Origin: Augochlora pura
Taxonomy: Eukaryota > Arthropoda > Insecta > Hymenoptera > Halictidae
Direction of reading: 5' to 3'
Assembly: GCF_028453695.1 (NCBI RefSeq)
Contig: NC_135773.1
Coordinates: 7,006,001-7,070,000 of the forward strand
DNA length: 64,000 nt
Shown here piece after piece: positions 1-12,769 of this stretch. Under the pieces are notes generated by a model. That model was not told where the DNA came from. It saw nothing but the letters and a program-made list of their open reading frames with translations, and ran no database searches. The translations under genes were made by a program, and so were the position numbers. Position 1 is the stretch's first letter, and every line of letters starts with the position of its first letter.

Positions 1-118
1 GCTTTTGGCGAGCTCGCTTCTCATTGGTCAATGTTTTTTCACCAATAACTCATTAACCACGCTTCGGAGAAAAATTTCGTAAAGGAAAAAGTTGCTTGAA
101 ATTATCTCAGGCATCCAC
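1..118 (-). repeat. Interspersed repeat family A, copy 1 (truncated by window edge)
   Basis: This copy matches, in reverse orientation, segments near 10.9, 11.2, 23.7, 38.1 and 54.2 kb. Shared landmarks are CTCATTGGTC, TAATAACTC and a GGAAAAA..TT..AAAT..C..CAGGC tail. The repeat codes for nothing visible. The family is unclassified; the copy at 23.7 kb starts with CAGAGTGT, which resembles a transposon end. Confidence 0.6.
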
Positions 119-791
119 CAGCAATTCTCTTTCCACCTAATCTATTTGAAAAAAATATCATCCCTTAACCAATGAGGTTAGAATCATTTTGCAAACTTTA
201 AACACGTCTTAAAAGTGCCTTAAATTTTCACAAATATCCACACGCTAAAAAAGCCGCGCTATAGCGAACCAGTAGATATCAGTGCCTGGATAGCCGACAA
301 GAGTAATACGCCAGGCAACGGTGTTAACACGCAGCAAAAACTGTCCGCTAATTCGCCGCAAGCCCGACGAGCATCGTGTTCGACAATTACCGTTCGCGGG
401 TCGTACGGCACAAAGCGGGGGACTAATTCTAAATTTAATGGGGACAAACGAGCCACGGGATACGCCGCGGCTCGAATAAAATATCATTAATGTAATGAGT
501 CGGACGAGGAGTCGTTTAAACAACGCTGCCCGCTGCGCGATACAAATGATCCGATCGGTTAATGCAGTCGGACTAGATGGGAAGTGCAGGTGCGGCGCGT
601 GGGCGGAGAGGGAGAGGGAGAGGGGTGGTGGTGGTGGCTCCGAGGTTGAATTAGTTGCCGAGGACAAACGATTATCCTGTTTAACAGGTCGCGAAACGCG
701 AACCGATATCATTTTAATATAATACGTTTCATCGCCCCCACCCCTTCTTCGAATAATTTCAATATTATCCCTGGGGCTGTTTTACACGTTC

Positions 792-794
<3 letters not shown>
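119..794. other. Non-coding block, nothing recognised
   Basis: Mixed-composition DNA with open frames on both strands that overlap one another and have no family resemblance. I see no splice-site-bounded exon here. Confidence 0.5.
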
Positions 795-829
<35 letters not shown>

Positions 830-846
830 TCTCTCTCTCTCTCTCT
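795..846. repeat. (CT)n array
   Basis: About 52 nt of CT dinucleotide with a single A interruption. The apparent protein on the minus strand is just the ER repeat encoded by the array. Confidence 0.95.
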
Positions 847-1336
847 GGAGCGCGCGCATGTAGTCGGCGCGGCTGTGTACGAGCGCGTGGATTACAACGG
901 AATTGGCCCGGCGCGAAAGAATTGATACGCCGCGTGTTAAATTCGGTTTCACGGTGGCGCCGACGGTGTGCATTACACCCGCGGAGCCAAATTCCAGCCG
1001 GCCGCGGATAAATTGCCGCCGAGGCCGCCCCGACAACATCGGGGGCTTTTGCAACAGCAGTTGCGCGGCCCCGCGGAATCGTGCATTTGCGTCACGTAAC
1101 TTGTTTTATGCGGGCCGGCTTTTGTTGCGCGCCGAATCTTATTATGTTCCGGCGGGCTGCCCGGCGCGCACGATTTTTACTTTCTACCGTCGCGGCCCGA
1201 CGGAGGCTAACCACCGATTGATAATCAGGCTCGCCATTGCGGAAAACTTGCCCGCGAAAGTGAAACAACGCTGGGGAACCTCTGCTATCGGACCCGTCGA
1301 GTTCCACGGATTTTCGCTGGGCCGCGGCGGCGTCAC
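847..1336. other. CpG-rich non-coding block
   Basis: GC-rich DNA with abundant CG dinucleotides. Frames are open on both strands because stop codons are rare in this composition. The long + frame starts at TTG rather than ATG. Confidence 0.5.
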
Positions 1337-1745
1337 TTTTAGAGGATGGTTCGAGAGTTGTATATTAATTTCTGTTTATATTTATGTTAGTATTTTTATT
1401 AATATTTATATTAGTATTTTTATCGATATTTATGTTAGTATTTGTATTAATATTTATATCAGTATTTTTAAGGGATGTTCCAGGCGTTCTATTCATTTGT
1501 GTTAATATTTATATTACCATTCGTATTAATATTTATATTATTATTCGTATTGATATTTATACCAGTATTTATATTAATATTTATGTTAGTATTTTTAGGG
1601 GATGTTTCAAGAGTGCTATTAATTTGCATTAATATTTATATTACCATTTGTATTAATATTTATATTATCGTTCGTATTAATAACTATACCAGTATTTATA
1701 TTGATATTTATATTAGTATTTGTATTAATCTATATATTCTGTTGA
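1337..1745 (+). repeat. Higher-order AT minisatellite
   Basis: Short units of the type TTAATATTTATATTAGTATT repeat at about 12-24 bp. They are grouped into three larger copies, each opened by a non-AT header of the form AG(A/G)GATG(G/T)TTC. The headers start near 1340, 1470 and 1598, about 127-130 bp apart. The apparent hydrophobic protein (LIFILVF repeats) is a by-product of the repeat. Confidence 0.85.
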
Positions 1746-2374
1746 TTTTGTTACAGTATTACTGAAACGATTTGCAATATTGCGTTTTATTTAGTTTGAT
1801 TCGTATAACGAATTGACACTCAATTTATAAAACGCTATTACCTTTTTAGAAGGTTAAATATTTTATTTTATTTTATTTCTCAATTTATATACGTAATTAA
1901 CAATATATAAATTAAATAAACTCTCAACAGCATATAAATCGACAACTACCCCCATTACCACAAGATCCCCAAAACCCGTAAGAATCCGTAACAATTGTCC
2001 ACGAATCCTCCGTTAAATTACCGCGCCGATCATTTCATCGGAACGGCGACAGACAATTGAATTTTTATTTTTTCTCGCGGCGGCGACACGCGTCGTCCCC
2101 CCCCCCCCCCCCCCCCCCCCCCCGCCGCGCTCGGTAATTTCAGCGGCGTGATTAATCGTGGAAACGATATACACGAATTAACAGATTACGCGCTTCTAAC
2201 CGGGCACAGAACCTCCGCCCCCTCCACCCCGGTTTATTCAATTAAACGGACAGATATATCCGAGGAAGAGTTAATTGAAACGTTCCGTCTCGCATCATAT
2301 ATCACGTGGACGGCCCATTCCGAAAGAGAATGAACTTTCCCTTCTCTCTGTGTGTCAACAAACGTCTCCTCGTG
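1746..2374. other. AT trough, then GC block with a poly-C run
   Basis: AT-rich to about 1960. A pure run of 27 C lies at 2097-2123. No gene seen. Confidence 0.6.
2097..2123. repeat. Poly-C tract, 27 nt
   Basis: Uninterrupted C on the + strand, so G on the minus strand, with G-quadruplex/i-motif potential. Confidence 0.95.
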
Positions 2375-2441
2375 CTCTCTCTCCCTCTCCCTCTCTCTCT
2401 CTTTCTATTTCTCTTACTCTCTCTCTCTGTCTCTTTCTCTC
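2375..2441. repeat. CT-rich imperfect microsatellite
   Basis: CT dinucleotides interrupted by CCC, TTT and GT. It ends at CTCGCAG, a weak acceptor-like sequence that is not followed by a convincing exon. Confidence 0.8.
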
Positions 2442-3210
2442 GCAGCGCGCGCCGCCCCTACACACCTCTTCTTGTCCGGGGTAACGGTGCCCGTTGCCAA
2501 TATCCTCGGGTATCCTCTATCGGTTTGGCGACTAATGAATGTTTATTAGTACAGGATCTGCTGACGTATCGTTCGGGACTGCGCGGGAGTAGACGGATCG
2601 ATACCGGTCTAGACGTTTGTACCTCGAAATAATTGATTCTAACCTGATCCGAGCGAGCGCGATCCTACATCGGTCTACGGAATTTAATCGTAATAGTTGC
2701 CCGAACTTCGGCTGCCGAGATCCTCCGCGCGACTCAAAACGGAGAAACAAACCGTAACCGGTTTACTGCTGGAATTTAGTTTCAAAAGATCACCGCAGGA
2801 ATTAAAACAAGCGACGACGTGTGTACACGCAGATATGTAAGTAGATGAAAGTATTTTTTTTTTCTTAGAGGTTTTACGTCGCATCAGCTGCAAGGCTATT
2901 AGCGACCTTCTATTTAAATAGACCTTATATTTTGTTTATTAAGCCTGTATCTCTCAGAACTTTTAATAGGTCCTTGATTTTGTTGCTGTTTATGTTATCC
3001 TTGAGCAGTGGTTTCAGTTTGTGTTTGGTGCGCATATAATTGTATTTGGCGAAAGTATTGGTTATGCCAGTTTTAATAAAAATTGCCGGACGACGATTGT
3101 TCGACAGTCAGCCCGCGGGAAGCTTGCGCAAATTATGTGACAGCATTAACCGTGGTATCCTGTTTCGTTGGATCCTGGTGGTGCAGGGTTGCGCGTGTTG
3201 CTAATCCACA
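2442..3210. other. Non-coding, nothing recognised
   Basis: A GC block followed by an AT trough from about 2850 to 3060. No gene, RNA or repeat is supported. Confidence 0.5.
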
Positions 3211-3214
3211 GAAA

Positions 3215-3265
<51 letters not shown>

Positions 3266-3270
3266 GGAGA
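3211..3270. repeat. (GA)n array
   Basis: About 60 nt of GA dinucleotide with a few AAA/GGG interruptions. Confidence 0.95.
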
Positions 3271-5080
3271 AGAGGCATTATGTCGATTCCTTTCCGCTTC
3301 TGATCCCGCGTACCAAGAGAAACTGACAACCACTAATCTGTACGCGTTCACAGAGGAGCCGAGGCATCTCCAAAGCCCATTCACAATAACATCAACCGTG
3401 TATCCGCATCTCGATTCAGGCACCGCCGCGGCACAAACCTAGAGCAAGCGTATCGCGGCGTCGTATCGCGACGCGTCGCTCGGTTTCGCGGAAATTCCAC
3501 GCGACGTCTCAACGTTTCTTCCCCGCCGCGAATGGATATTCAACTCGTAGGAGGGTTGGTGGGTCGGGGGTGACGGGGGAACGTTACAACCGAAAATGGT
3601 AATTTACTCGAGATTCATCGCGAGGTTGCCGTGGCACTTCTCGCTCGCGATTCGATTACAAATCGCGCGCCATTATTTCATCAGGTTTCCGCTTGACCCA
3701 CTTCCCCGGCTCCCCTGTTAATATCGCTCAACAAATTAATTTTCATCCCTTGGAAACGCGTTACTTATCTCCAGCATGCCGTTGCCCGACCTCCTTCCTC
3801 CTCCACCCTCACCGCTCTCAGCCCTCCCCCATCGTTCCGCTCCCTGTTTCTTACGTTCACGATTTTCGTAATTAGACGCTGCCAAGGTTCGCGCGCAAAT
3901 CCCCCGGATTTAGAAATTGGATTCGTAGAATTGATGTTAAGCGATGCTTGGCTCCGCGATTAAGAAACGAACAGCTGCGGCTAATTTTTACAAGCGTCGA
4001 GCATCGACGATACACCGTGAACTAACCTCGAAAACGTCGACGATGTGGTCGTACGATTTTTTTGAATGAGATCGTAACTTGATGGTTTTGAATGAAATGG
4101 AAATGTTACAAGCCGGAAAAATTATTTTAGATTTATTATTAAAATGACTCCGTTTTATATGATAAAGTGTATTTTATATATGCGAAATTGACTCTTGTAA
4201 TTTTGATCGACAGTGCGATTATTAACAATTTTTTAAATCTATACTTTGTTGGTTTAAATATTATTTTAGTGATACGATTGTACTATTGTCAGAGTCACAC
4301 TCGAGTGAGAAGGATTGACCTTCATATCGAAGATTATACAAATGGAATATTTATTTAGACGCCAAGCCTTTTCTTCCATTGTCTAAATAAAAATTATTTT
4401 AAATGTTTTAATAAGAGACTAGACTGTCCCTAAATTTTCTAGAAAAAACTCGGAACAGACAATTTTGCATATATTAATTTAACCAAGAAGTCTACGGGAA
4501 TATTTATATCAGAATATTATAATTAGAATATTTAATCCATACAATTATCCCTGGAATATTTTCTCAAATAAAAAGCAATCCTCTCGCACGAAGTAAAATT
4601 GCATTAATCGTGTAAACGCTGCTGGTAGACCAGCCCCGAAAACTTCAGACGGATCCGTGGAACAGTGTTCAGTCGGTCGCTCGAAACCGGCCGCCCAATT
4701 TCCGGGGAACAGCATATACACTGTTCTTAAGCCTACGCGTTCCGAATTTCCGCCTTGGATGCAGTTTTGAAAGCGTTTTGGCACGGTACATTCTTTCGGC
4801 AGATTTACTCGCGGCGCTGACTCGCCCGGAACTTCTTATCCAACCGGTATCAAAATCTGCGCGCCGCGTTTAAGGGGCACGTAAACCGCACGGCCGCGCG
4901 CACACGCGGCCGGAGGATGTGTCTCTCGCGTCTAGTGTCCGCTATTAGGAACAAAACCGGAAATAGAAGCGGTTGAACTTTAACTAGCTCCGCGCGGGCG
5001 AAACGGTCCCCGTACTCTTCATCAACCGAAACTGCGGGAATTAGCTTCTGGCCCCCGTCCAGAATTACTTCTGCGCGGCG
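3271..5080. other. GC block then AT trough, no gene seen
   Basis: GC-rich to about 4030, AT-rich about 4030-4600, then GC-rich again. Short open frames on both strands lack ATG or family resemblance. Confidence 0.5.
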
Positions 5081-5134
5081 CTCTCCCTCTCTCTCCCTCC
5101 CTCTCTCTCTCTGTCTCTCTCTCTCTCTCTCTCC
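5081..5134. repeat. (CT)n array
   Basis: About 54 nt of CT repeat with CCC and GT interruptions. Confidence 0.9.
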
Positions 5135-6149
5135 TGGCCTCGTGCTACTCGCGTGCCCCATTTATCTCGTCCGCGGCCCCTCGAACTTCTCCGCCGCTAC
5201 GGTAATATGTTAATTATGAAAACGATAAGCGAACGATAATCAGCCGCGGTTATTTCGAAACCCTCCCTCCCCCTCTGCCTCTCCTCCCGCGCACGCCGAT
5301 CTCCCCGGGCTTGTTATCGTCGCCGGGAAACGGCTCACGAGGACACGTCGTCCTTCGGATCCTCGTCGAGATAACGCCGAAGACGTCACTGATTAAATTG
5401 TTGCTACGCTTCCCGGGGAGAAAAATAATCGATCTCTCTGTCTCTGTTTCTCTTACGCTCGCCCTAAAATCGAGGCGTGTCTCGAGGCTATTCCGGTGCC
5501 GGGCCAATCGCGATCACGCTTTAATTATACTGCAGAGCTTAATACGCGAAGGGAATCTTTTCGAGACACCCGTTACTCGGATTTCTTAATAAACTGCTGC
5601 CGGTGATAAATTGTTTTCAATTCGTTGTGGCTGAGGCTATTTTTATTTTTCACTGAGGTCTGTTTTGGTATATTGGTATATGATTTTATAAATATTTCTT
5701 AGTCTTCTATGAATTGTTTATTGTCTACAGGAAAATAATATTTGTGTAGAGAGTTGTTCTAATGAAAATTGGTTGGTTCTTTTTGATTTTATTTTGCGTA
5801 TCCTCTCCGCAGCTCAAGATTCCCGGCGACCGATTCTAATTTACAGGCTTCCAATCACGACCCCTCCTTCCTATGAGACAGTACCTCCTACCCCTATGAA
5901 ACAGCCGCAGTTCGACGGCGGCACCTTGAATCCCGGCGTACAAACAAAATCACCGGATCCCATTTAAGAAAATAACGTTTCAATCCCGTCGGCGTCGGCT
6001 CGATCCGAATGAAGCCATACCCGGGGGTCGATAGATATTCATGAGCAGCTATTATACGCGATTCCGGTCCCAGCGATCGCAGAGATGCAGGCTCATGCAC
6101 CAACGCGAATGAAACTATTAATTCACACATACACACAGACAGACAGAAT
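5135..6149. other. Non-coding with one acceptor-like site
   Basis: An AT trough at 5590-5800 ends in a pyrimidine tract and CTCCGCAG (AG at 5811-5812). It is followed by a 51-codon proline-rich open frame ending at TAA 5965-5967. There is no matching upstream exon and the minus strand is open as well, so I do not call it a gene. Confidence 0.4.

Positions 6150-6196
<47 letters not shown>
6150..6196. repeat. (GA)n array
   Basis: About 47 nt of GA, preceded by ACAC/GACA dinucleotide and tetranucleotide runs. Confidence 0.95.
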
Positions 6197-6198
<2 letters not shown>

Positions 6199-7050
6199 CT
6201 CTGCGGCAGCACGAAAACAAGAACTCATCGGCCGATCCAACGATCGTCGATTAACCACGGCCGGCATACGGTGGTCGGCCAATATCCGTGGTACTTTGAG
6301 CCTGGCGGAGGAGCGGAGTTAGGGGGTAGGGGGGGTGTTAACGATCATAACACATCATGCAAACCTATAAGAGGTAAAGCGCTGATCAGAATGCCGGAGC
6401 ACGCACCCCTTTGGATTACCTTCGCCGTCCGTCGTCCCACCGGCTGCTTGTTCTGCCGGTAACATTTCGTTGCACCGACAGCTTGCCACCACCACCCCCA
6501 CCCCCCAACCCCCCCTCGTTCTACGGCCCCATATCGGGCCGGCGTCGTTCCTGCTACGGGGGCTCGCAGGGCCATCAGCCCGGCCATCAACCCTCCCCGG
6601 ACCACCCTAACTCCTCCCTTCCTCCCTCCCTCCGCCCTCCCCGCCCAGTTCAAATCCCACAATCGAGTGGCGGGCTATCGGGAATCGCCCTAGATCGCCA
6701 TTATCGTTAATCAAGCTAGTGTTTACGGAGTCTTAAGCGACGCGGTGTTTGCCCCGCGAACGCGCCGCTGCATCCATGCTGGGTCCCCGGGACGCACGCA
6801 TATGCTCGTGCCGGTTTACGACCCGCGCGCGCACCGAAATGAAGAAGAACGCCGGCGAGGTTACGAGGACGTTGCTCCGCGACGTCGTCGCGGCTACCTG
6901 GCCACGCTCTTACGATTTTCCGGGTTATTTTACGGATTCCGGGATACTGGACTGCGAATCTTGGATGTCATCGATTGTTGAATAGCGAGAGGGAGAATCG
7001 TGTTGGAATTGGTGATCGAGACGATGATTGGCTTGGGTATTGATGACGTA
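6197..7050. other. GC-rich block with C-rich stretches
   Basis: C-rich on the + strand at about 6480-6660. Nothing gene-like is supported. Confidence 0.5.
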
Positions 7051-7362
7051 GTAGTGTGAGAGGTTTATTTGAAGTTTAATGAGGGTTGTTGGAGGGATAA
7101 AGATGGTATAGGGTTTCATGTTAATTGTAAATTATTTAACAATTGTTAGGGTTGCTCACAGATTTTATTATACAATTTTAATGTGACTGTGATGATTTGG
7201 TAGTGTGGGAGGATTATTTGAATTTTAATGAGTTTTGTCAGAGGAATAAAGATTGTATAGGGTAGACCGTTTGATCTTGTTTATTAAGTGTAGACTATTT
7301 AAGAATTATTAAGATTGTTCGCAGATTTTATTATACAATTTCAATGTGACTATGATAACATT
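7051..7362 (+). repeat. Two-copy tandem duplication, ~150-163 bp
   Basis: GTAGTGTG(A/G)GAGG recurs at 7051 and 7200, and CAGATTTTATTATACAATT recurs at 7159 and 7322. Two diverged copies therefore sit head to tail in an AT trough, with a small indel between the landmarks. Confidence 0.8.
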
Positions 7363-8314
7363 TCAGGAATTAATCTATTAATATAATGAAATCAGGTAGA
7401 CCGCAAAGTTTGGAAAATGTAGATGCGAACTGCTACTTACGAAAGTTTAACAAGTTGTTTTAACACCATGTCTGATTAAATCATGAGTTTATTATACCTC
7501 TCGCAGAGCATCACTTACAAATTATATCACGTCAATTGCTATATCCTCGTATTCATTTCGTTAGCCTAACAGATAAATTCGCAACGGATACATCCGAAAC
7601 AAAACGCAACAAAGTCGAACTGCATTCCAAAATATTATAATTAGGGCTTCAATAAGATCGTCAAACATGTCTGGTCAGTATACCGCTACCACGATCAACC
7701 AATCGTTAACCTGACAAGAAAAAGACCGAAGTAGGATCGCCGAAGACAGCGTCAGCGGAAGCGGCCCAGTGATTCGCCGTAAACGCGTCCGATTACATTC
7801 ACTCGGGTCAGAAGCGTTCCGTAAAACGATGATAGCCGGGGCGATCATGAAGCGGCATTAGAAGAACCGTTCCCCCGGGGAGGAACAATTCGCGGATCAT
7901 AAAACCGGGAAGCATCGGAATAGACCGGGGTCTATTCGTCGCAATTGCCGTATCCGCGCGCGAATCAACGCTGGAAACTTAACCGAGACCGGAGCGGACC
8001 GTTCCTCCTCTATAACGCGTCGCGCGATATTAATCGCGTTTAGCGGCGACCTTGACGGACAACTGCGGCATCGACGAAGAAAAGAAGAGAAGTGGGTTCA
8101 GCCAGCAGGACACCGGGGGGAGAAAGTTCGCAGTTGTTCGATCGGCGAGGAAAAAGATTTTTCGAAAGTGGCGAGAGCGTGTAACGACAGCAGCGCGGCT
8201 GGCTCGGTGAAACAGCGCTACGTGGCCATACCATATACGCGCACACGGCCGCGTAATGCGCGAACATATATACAAACATATATATATATATGCGTATATC
8301 CCGAACTACCTAAC
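7363..8314. other. Non-coding, nothing recognised
   Basis: AT-rich to about 7640, then GC-rich. A short (TA)n lies at about 8279-8291. No exon is supported. Confidence 0.5.
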
Positions 8315-8340
8315 TGTGTGTGTGTGTGCGCGCGCGCGTG
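8315..8340. repeat. (TG)n(CG)n alternating purine-pyrimidine run
   Basis: TG dinucleotides pass directly into CG dinucleotides, 26 nt in all. This composition is favourable to Z-DNA. Confidence 0.8.
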
Positions 8341-8695
8341 ACTCACTGCAGAACCGAAGAGATCTCCCGGAGGAGAAAAAGGTAACCGTCGCGCTCCAGA
8401 GATTCTCTGGCGGACAGCCAAACACCCAACAACCAAGAAACCCTCAGACTCAACTGTATCCACTCCATCCACGGACCTAGCCATCTACTAGAGCACTCCT
8501 CTTTTTCCCTTCCTTCTCGCCCCTCGCCACCACCTGCCGACCTTCTCCATCCCCGCATCACCACCATCCCCCGCGCCCCGCCCTTCCTCGGCCCCTTTCT
8601 TCGTCTCATCCACCACCCACACGGTTCTTTGCTCGCATCCCTCGCTACCGAAATTCCATTTTCTAACGTCCTGCCTCCCCATCTTCCCTCCACAG

Positions 8696-8741
8696 CCCCC
8701 CCCCCCCCCCCCCCCCCCCTCCCCCCCCCCCCCCCCCCCCC
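8696..8741. repeat. Poly-C tract, 46 nt with one T
   Basis: 24 C, one T at 8720, then 21 C. It sits in a pyrimidine-rich stretch (8480-8900). Confidence 0.95.
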
Positions 8742-8895
8742 TCATCCCGCTTCTTACTCGCCCTTTCGACTGTCACTCCGACTACTCGCTATCGCTCTTA
8801 CGCTATCGTTCCAGTTATCACTCTCCCATCCGCTCTCCCAACCCCTGGCCTTTCCTCTTCCTCCTTCTTTCTCTAGCTATCTTTATTTCTCCACA

Positions 8896-9138
<243 letters not shown>

Positions 9139-9423
9139 CCACCGGCTCCACAATCCCCGTCCGAGCGCGTTTCACGCCGCCGACTGCATTTCCTCCGCTG
9201 ACGGGTCTCGTTCGTTCTTGTTAAGAGAGTCCCGCGGCGCGATTAAACAAAGCGCGCCGCGTTTACCGAAAGGCTGGCCGACAGGAGCGCGGCCTCTAGA
9301 ATTTCGTCGAAGCCGGGGAATATTTTTGCTTTTGTCGAACAAGGCCCGTTTTGCAACCGAACAACAATTTCCGCGACGTGTTGGGTTTCCTTGGGGTTTG
9401 CTCGCGCGTGAATTGTACTCTCG

Positions 9424-9459
<36 letters not shown>

Positions 9460-10494
9460 CGTTGTTGAACGCGAAGAATTTCTACGTTATTGTTTATATA
9501 TTTTATTTACCGGCGAGTGTCCATTATGCGGCGGGACAAAAAGGAGTGGAACAAAACGAGCACGGTAATGTGTATGAACGAGTATGCGGCGGGGAAAATC
9601 GGGGACAAGTTGGATAGAATGTTTTTGATTCATTGAGGGCAAATGGTGGATTGGTCAATGCTTTGTGGAGTGATTTTTACGAGAAGTGTAGGTCAGGGGT
9701 GATATATCTTAGACAAAGATAATTAGAATAGTTATGAATTAATTAGAAATTAATTTTAGAAGAATTCAGTTTAAAACATTGGATTCCAATGGTTATTCAA
9801 TGTCATCAAAAATATAATATCAAGCTCTACCAAACTCGGCATAAAAATAACAAGAAAAAAATCGTTAATCAAAAAATGACCAAAAATAGACACCTATCAA
9901 GTTCTACCAAACTCAACCTAAAAATAGCAACTATTCATCGTCAATAAAAAAAAGTAAGATACAGCTAATTTTCCTGAAGAGTTCTCCTCAAATTCCGCCT
10001 CGAAGCATCAACAGCATCAACCACCGATCGCAGTCACTTCGCTCATTTTCCGGCATCGTAGTTCACCGTCGATTCGGAAGAGAGGGGACGGAGGTTGCTC
10101 GGTTAATCGCATCCCGAGTTTTAATGGAGACCGAAGATCGCCGGTGATGCCTCTAATCTTTCGGACAATTCGGTATAGTGGTTGAACGAGGGATGCATCA
10201 GCGAGGATGCATCGGCCGGATCGCAGCAGAGCAGTAGAGCAGCAGGGAGAGACAGGAATGGCCACGATCGACGGAACGTAACAGCGGTGTCATTAACCGG
10301 GCCGGTGCATCGACCCAGTTGTTTCCGCGCCATTAGCGAATAATGACACTTTTTTCATGCCCAGGTAGAGAGACCAGGCCGGGGGAAGAGCGATCGATGC
10401 CGATCGTTCCGACCACTTTGCCCGGCCCCCGCCATGGCCGTTCCCCTGGAATCAGCTGGACCGCGCCTATTCAAACGACGTCCTCGTCGTGACA
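9139..10494. other. Non-coding, short CT array and small duplication
   Basis: A CT array lies at 9425-9456. The phrase CAAG(C/T)TCTACCAAACTC occurs at 9821 and 9898, a small 77-bp tandem duplication. No gene is supported. Confidence 0.5.
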
Positions 10495-10655
10495 GAGAGA
10501 GGCGAGAGAGAGGCGAGAGAGAGAGAGAGCTCGGCTTCTTCGACTTGTTCGGCTTCCGGGACTCGATTCCATCTACGTTCTTCCCCGCTTAAACACCGCC
10601 GAGATGATTGATCTTCCTACGCCGTCTACGCCGATACATTTGCTTTTGCCGGGGG

Positions 10656-10692
<37 letters not shown>
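10495..10692. repeat. Two GA arrays flanking a short unique segment
   Basis: An imperfect GA/GAGGC array lies at 10495-10529 and a purer GA array at 10658-10692. Confidence 0.85.
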
Positions 10693-10696
<4 letters not shown>

Positions 10697-10889
10697 GAGA
10701 GAAAAAAAACAGCGGCGATCGATGTGTCTCTTATTCCGCGGCGGACAGTTTGATCGATTCGAGTGCACTCGAATCTATGCATCACCTTTTCGGCGGCGCA
10801 CGAGTGCCTGTTCTAGAAGTATTGAGCCTCGAGTGGCCTTTTAGAGAAATCAAAGTGCCATAGAGCGCCATTTATTATATGGAGTTTTC

Positions 10890-11297
10890 TAAAAGTGACT
10901 CGAAATTGGAATAGTGAGAGGTGAGGGATTCTTGTGGTGATTTGAAGTAACTTTTTCCTTTGCAACAATTTTCTGCGAGGCGGAATTAACGAGTTATTAA
11001 GGAAAAACAGTGGCCAATCAGAGACGAGTATCACTGATAGGCGGCTGAGAGCCAATGAGTGAATCTGGGCTTGGTCTACTTGACTTGGTTGACGCTAGGC
11101 ACTCGAGCTAATGAGCGGAACTGGGCTTCGGCAGTCAGACTTCACACACGAACGTCAGCTGATTGGCTCGACTGCGTCGAGTCAGCTGATCTCGTCTCTC
11201 ATTGGTCGACGTTTTTCGTTAATAACTCGTAGACGAAGCCGCGGATTGCATTTGCGCTAAGGAAAAAAATGTTCCAAATCACTTCAGGCAGTCTCCA
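10890..11297. repeat. Inverted pair of family A repeats
   Basis: A forward family A copy (about 10890-11035; TTTCCTTTGCAA, ACGAGTTATTAAGGAAAAAC, GGCCAATCAGAG) faces a reverse copy (about 11160-11297; CTCTCATTGGTC, GTTAATAACTCGTAG, AAGGAAAAAA). The spacer holds a direct repeat of GAGC(C/T)AATGAG(T/C)G..CTGGGCTT at about 11050 and 11105. It looks like one element with long inverted ends, or two head-to-head insertions. Confidence 0.65.
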
Positions 11298-12439
11298 TCT
11301 GCAGCTTATTATTAATATTCATAATTTTTTGATTAGTATTTTAACATTGTCTTTTTCTTCACTGTTTCACAAAAACAGATCTTCGAATATTTTTAAATAG
11401 ATTATTCTAAATTGCAACAAAGTGTACATGGCAATTAATAGCAGAATTGATACAATCCTTTCTGTATTCTATTTTCCATAAGATAGGTTAACGAACTGGA
11501 AATTTTACGTGCATCTGCAGACTTTCTTAGCTTTTAAAAATCATTCTAAAAATTCTCACTGTTCTGAAGCATTTTACAAAATTTCCAAAAAGGGCTCAAT
11601 TTTGTTGATTGCGAAACTGTTCCTGAAAAAATTGAAATAGAGACACTACCATGAATGTCGATAGATATTGGAGGCATTTTTCTTCGCACCCACATTCGAC
11701 CAAACTCTCGTCCTTATCCTCATTGTCAGCTGTCCGTCTCCGGAAGCCCCTCTCGAGCCCCTCCCATATCGAGAACACCCTCCCGGAAGCGGCGCAAGAG
11801 CGACGAAGCCGAGGGCGTAAATAGCAATAACTCCTGGCTAAACGATCGTATTCAAATTTCTAGGAAGGCGCGATCAGAAATTCGACCCGGCTTCGAAGAC
11901 GACCGACTTGTCTCTAATAACACCGGCACAACCCCACCGAAACTTTCCCGAGCATTTCGTGAGCGGTCGAACGCGCCTTCGAGCGCCCCCCTCCGCGCTC
12001 GACCCTCGAGCCATTTTTCAATGGGCAATAGCATTCCAGGAAGAAACAGCGACTATGCCCACTCCCCCTCCCTCCCCCCTCTTCTCGCGAAGCGTATGAA
12101 TACGGTCGACGAGCGGACATCGGGTATAGAGCCGAGGGGTGGCCGCCGGAAAATATGAGATATCGAAAAGGACCCCGTTGATCGACGGTGGCCACATTCT
12201 CCGTGTGATCGCCATGGCTACCGAAACAGGCCGGACCCCTCGACACGGAACGCTTTGATAGCGGGTATCAACCGGCTTTCGTTCGCCTCGTCGCAAAACG
12301 TTTTGTCGGATCCGCTGAAATAAGATCCCGAACGCGGAAACCCTGAATGTTACAGATTCGTAACCCTTTCGTTATGAGAGGCGTAAATAAACGCCGTTAC
12401 AAGTTCACGAGTATAGTAATAGCAATTAGAGCAATGATA
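11298..12439. other. Non-coding; holds a 167-codon open frame of doubtful status
   Basis: AT-rich to about 11640, then GC-rich. A real-ATG frame runs 11655-12158, rich in S, P and R with a basic RKRRK patch. Antisense frames are equally open, so it may be chance. Confidence 0.4.
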
Positions 12440-12625
12440 ATAGTAACAAATATGATATGAAATATATAAGAAATATGATTTAAAATATACTAGAAATGTA
12501 ATATAAAATATGCAAGAAATAAGATATAAAATATACAATAATTATAATGTAAAATACGCAAGAAATGTAATATAAAATATGCAAGAAATATGCTATAAAA
12601 TATACAGAAATATATAAGAAACAAC
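12440..12625. repeat. AT minisatellite
   Basis: Imperfect units of about 23 bp of the form AAGAAATGTAATATAAAATA, in an AT trough. Confidence 0.75.
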
Positions 12626-12769
12626 GTGAAGGAAATACAAAATTAATACAAGAATAAAGGGCAAATATAAAATAATAAAATATAATGGAATATAGAGATA
12701 CTGCTACAATACATATAATAAATACAGTAAATAAAATAGCCATAAGAAAATACTAGAAACAAAGCAAAT

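Noticed and set aside
1384..1765. Hydrophobic LIFILVF-repeat frames
   Set aside because: They are translations of the AT minisatellite in more than one frame.
5813..5967. Acceptor CTCCGCAG followed by a 51-codon P/T-rich frame ending in TAA
   Set aside because: The acceptor is plausible but there is no partner exon, no polyadenylation context, and the peptide is low-complexity.
11655..12158. 167-codon ATG frame, S/P/R-rich with a basic patch
   Set aside because: Antisense and alternative frames over the same DNA are equally open, there are no splice sites or family motifs, and the composition is stop-poor. Kept only as a note.
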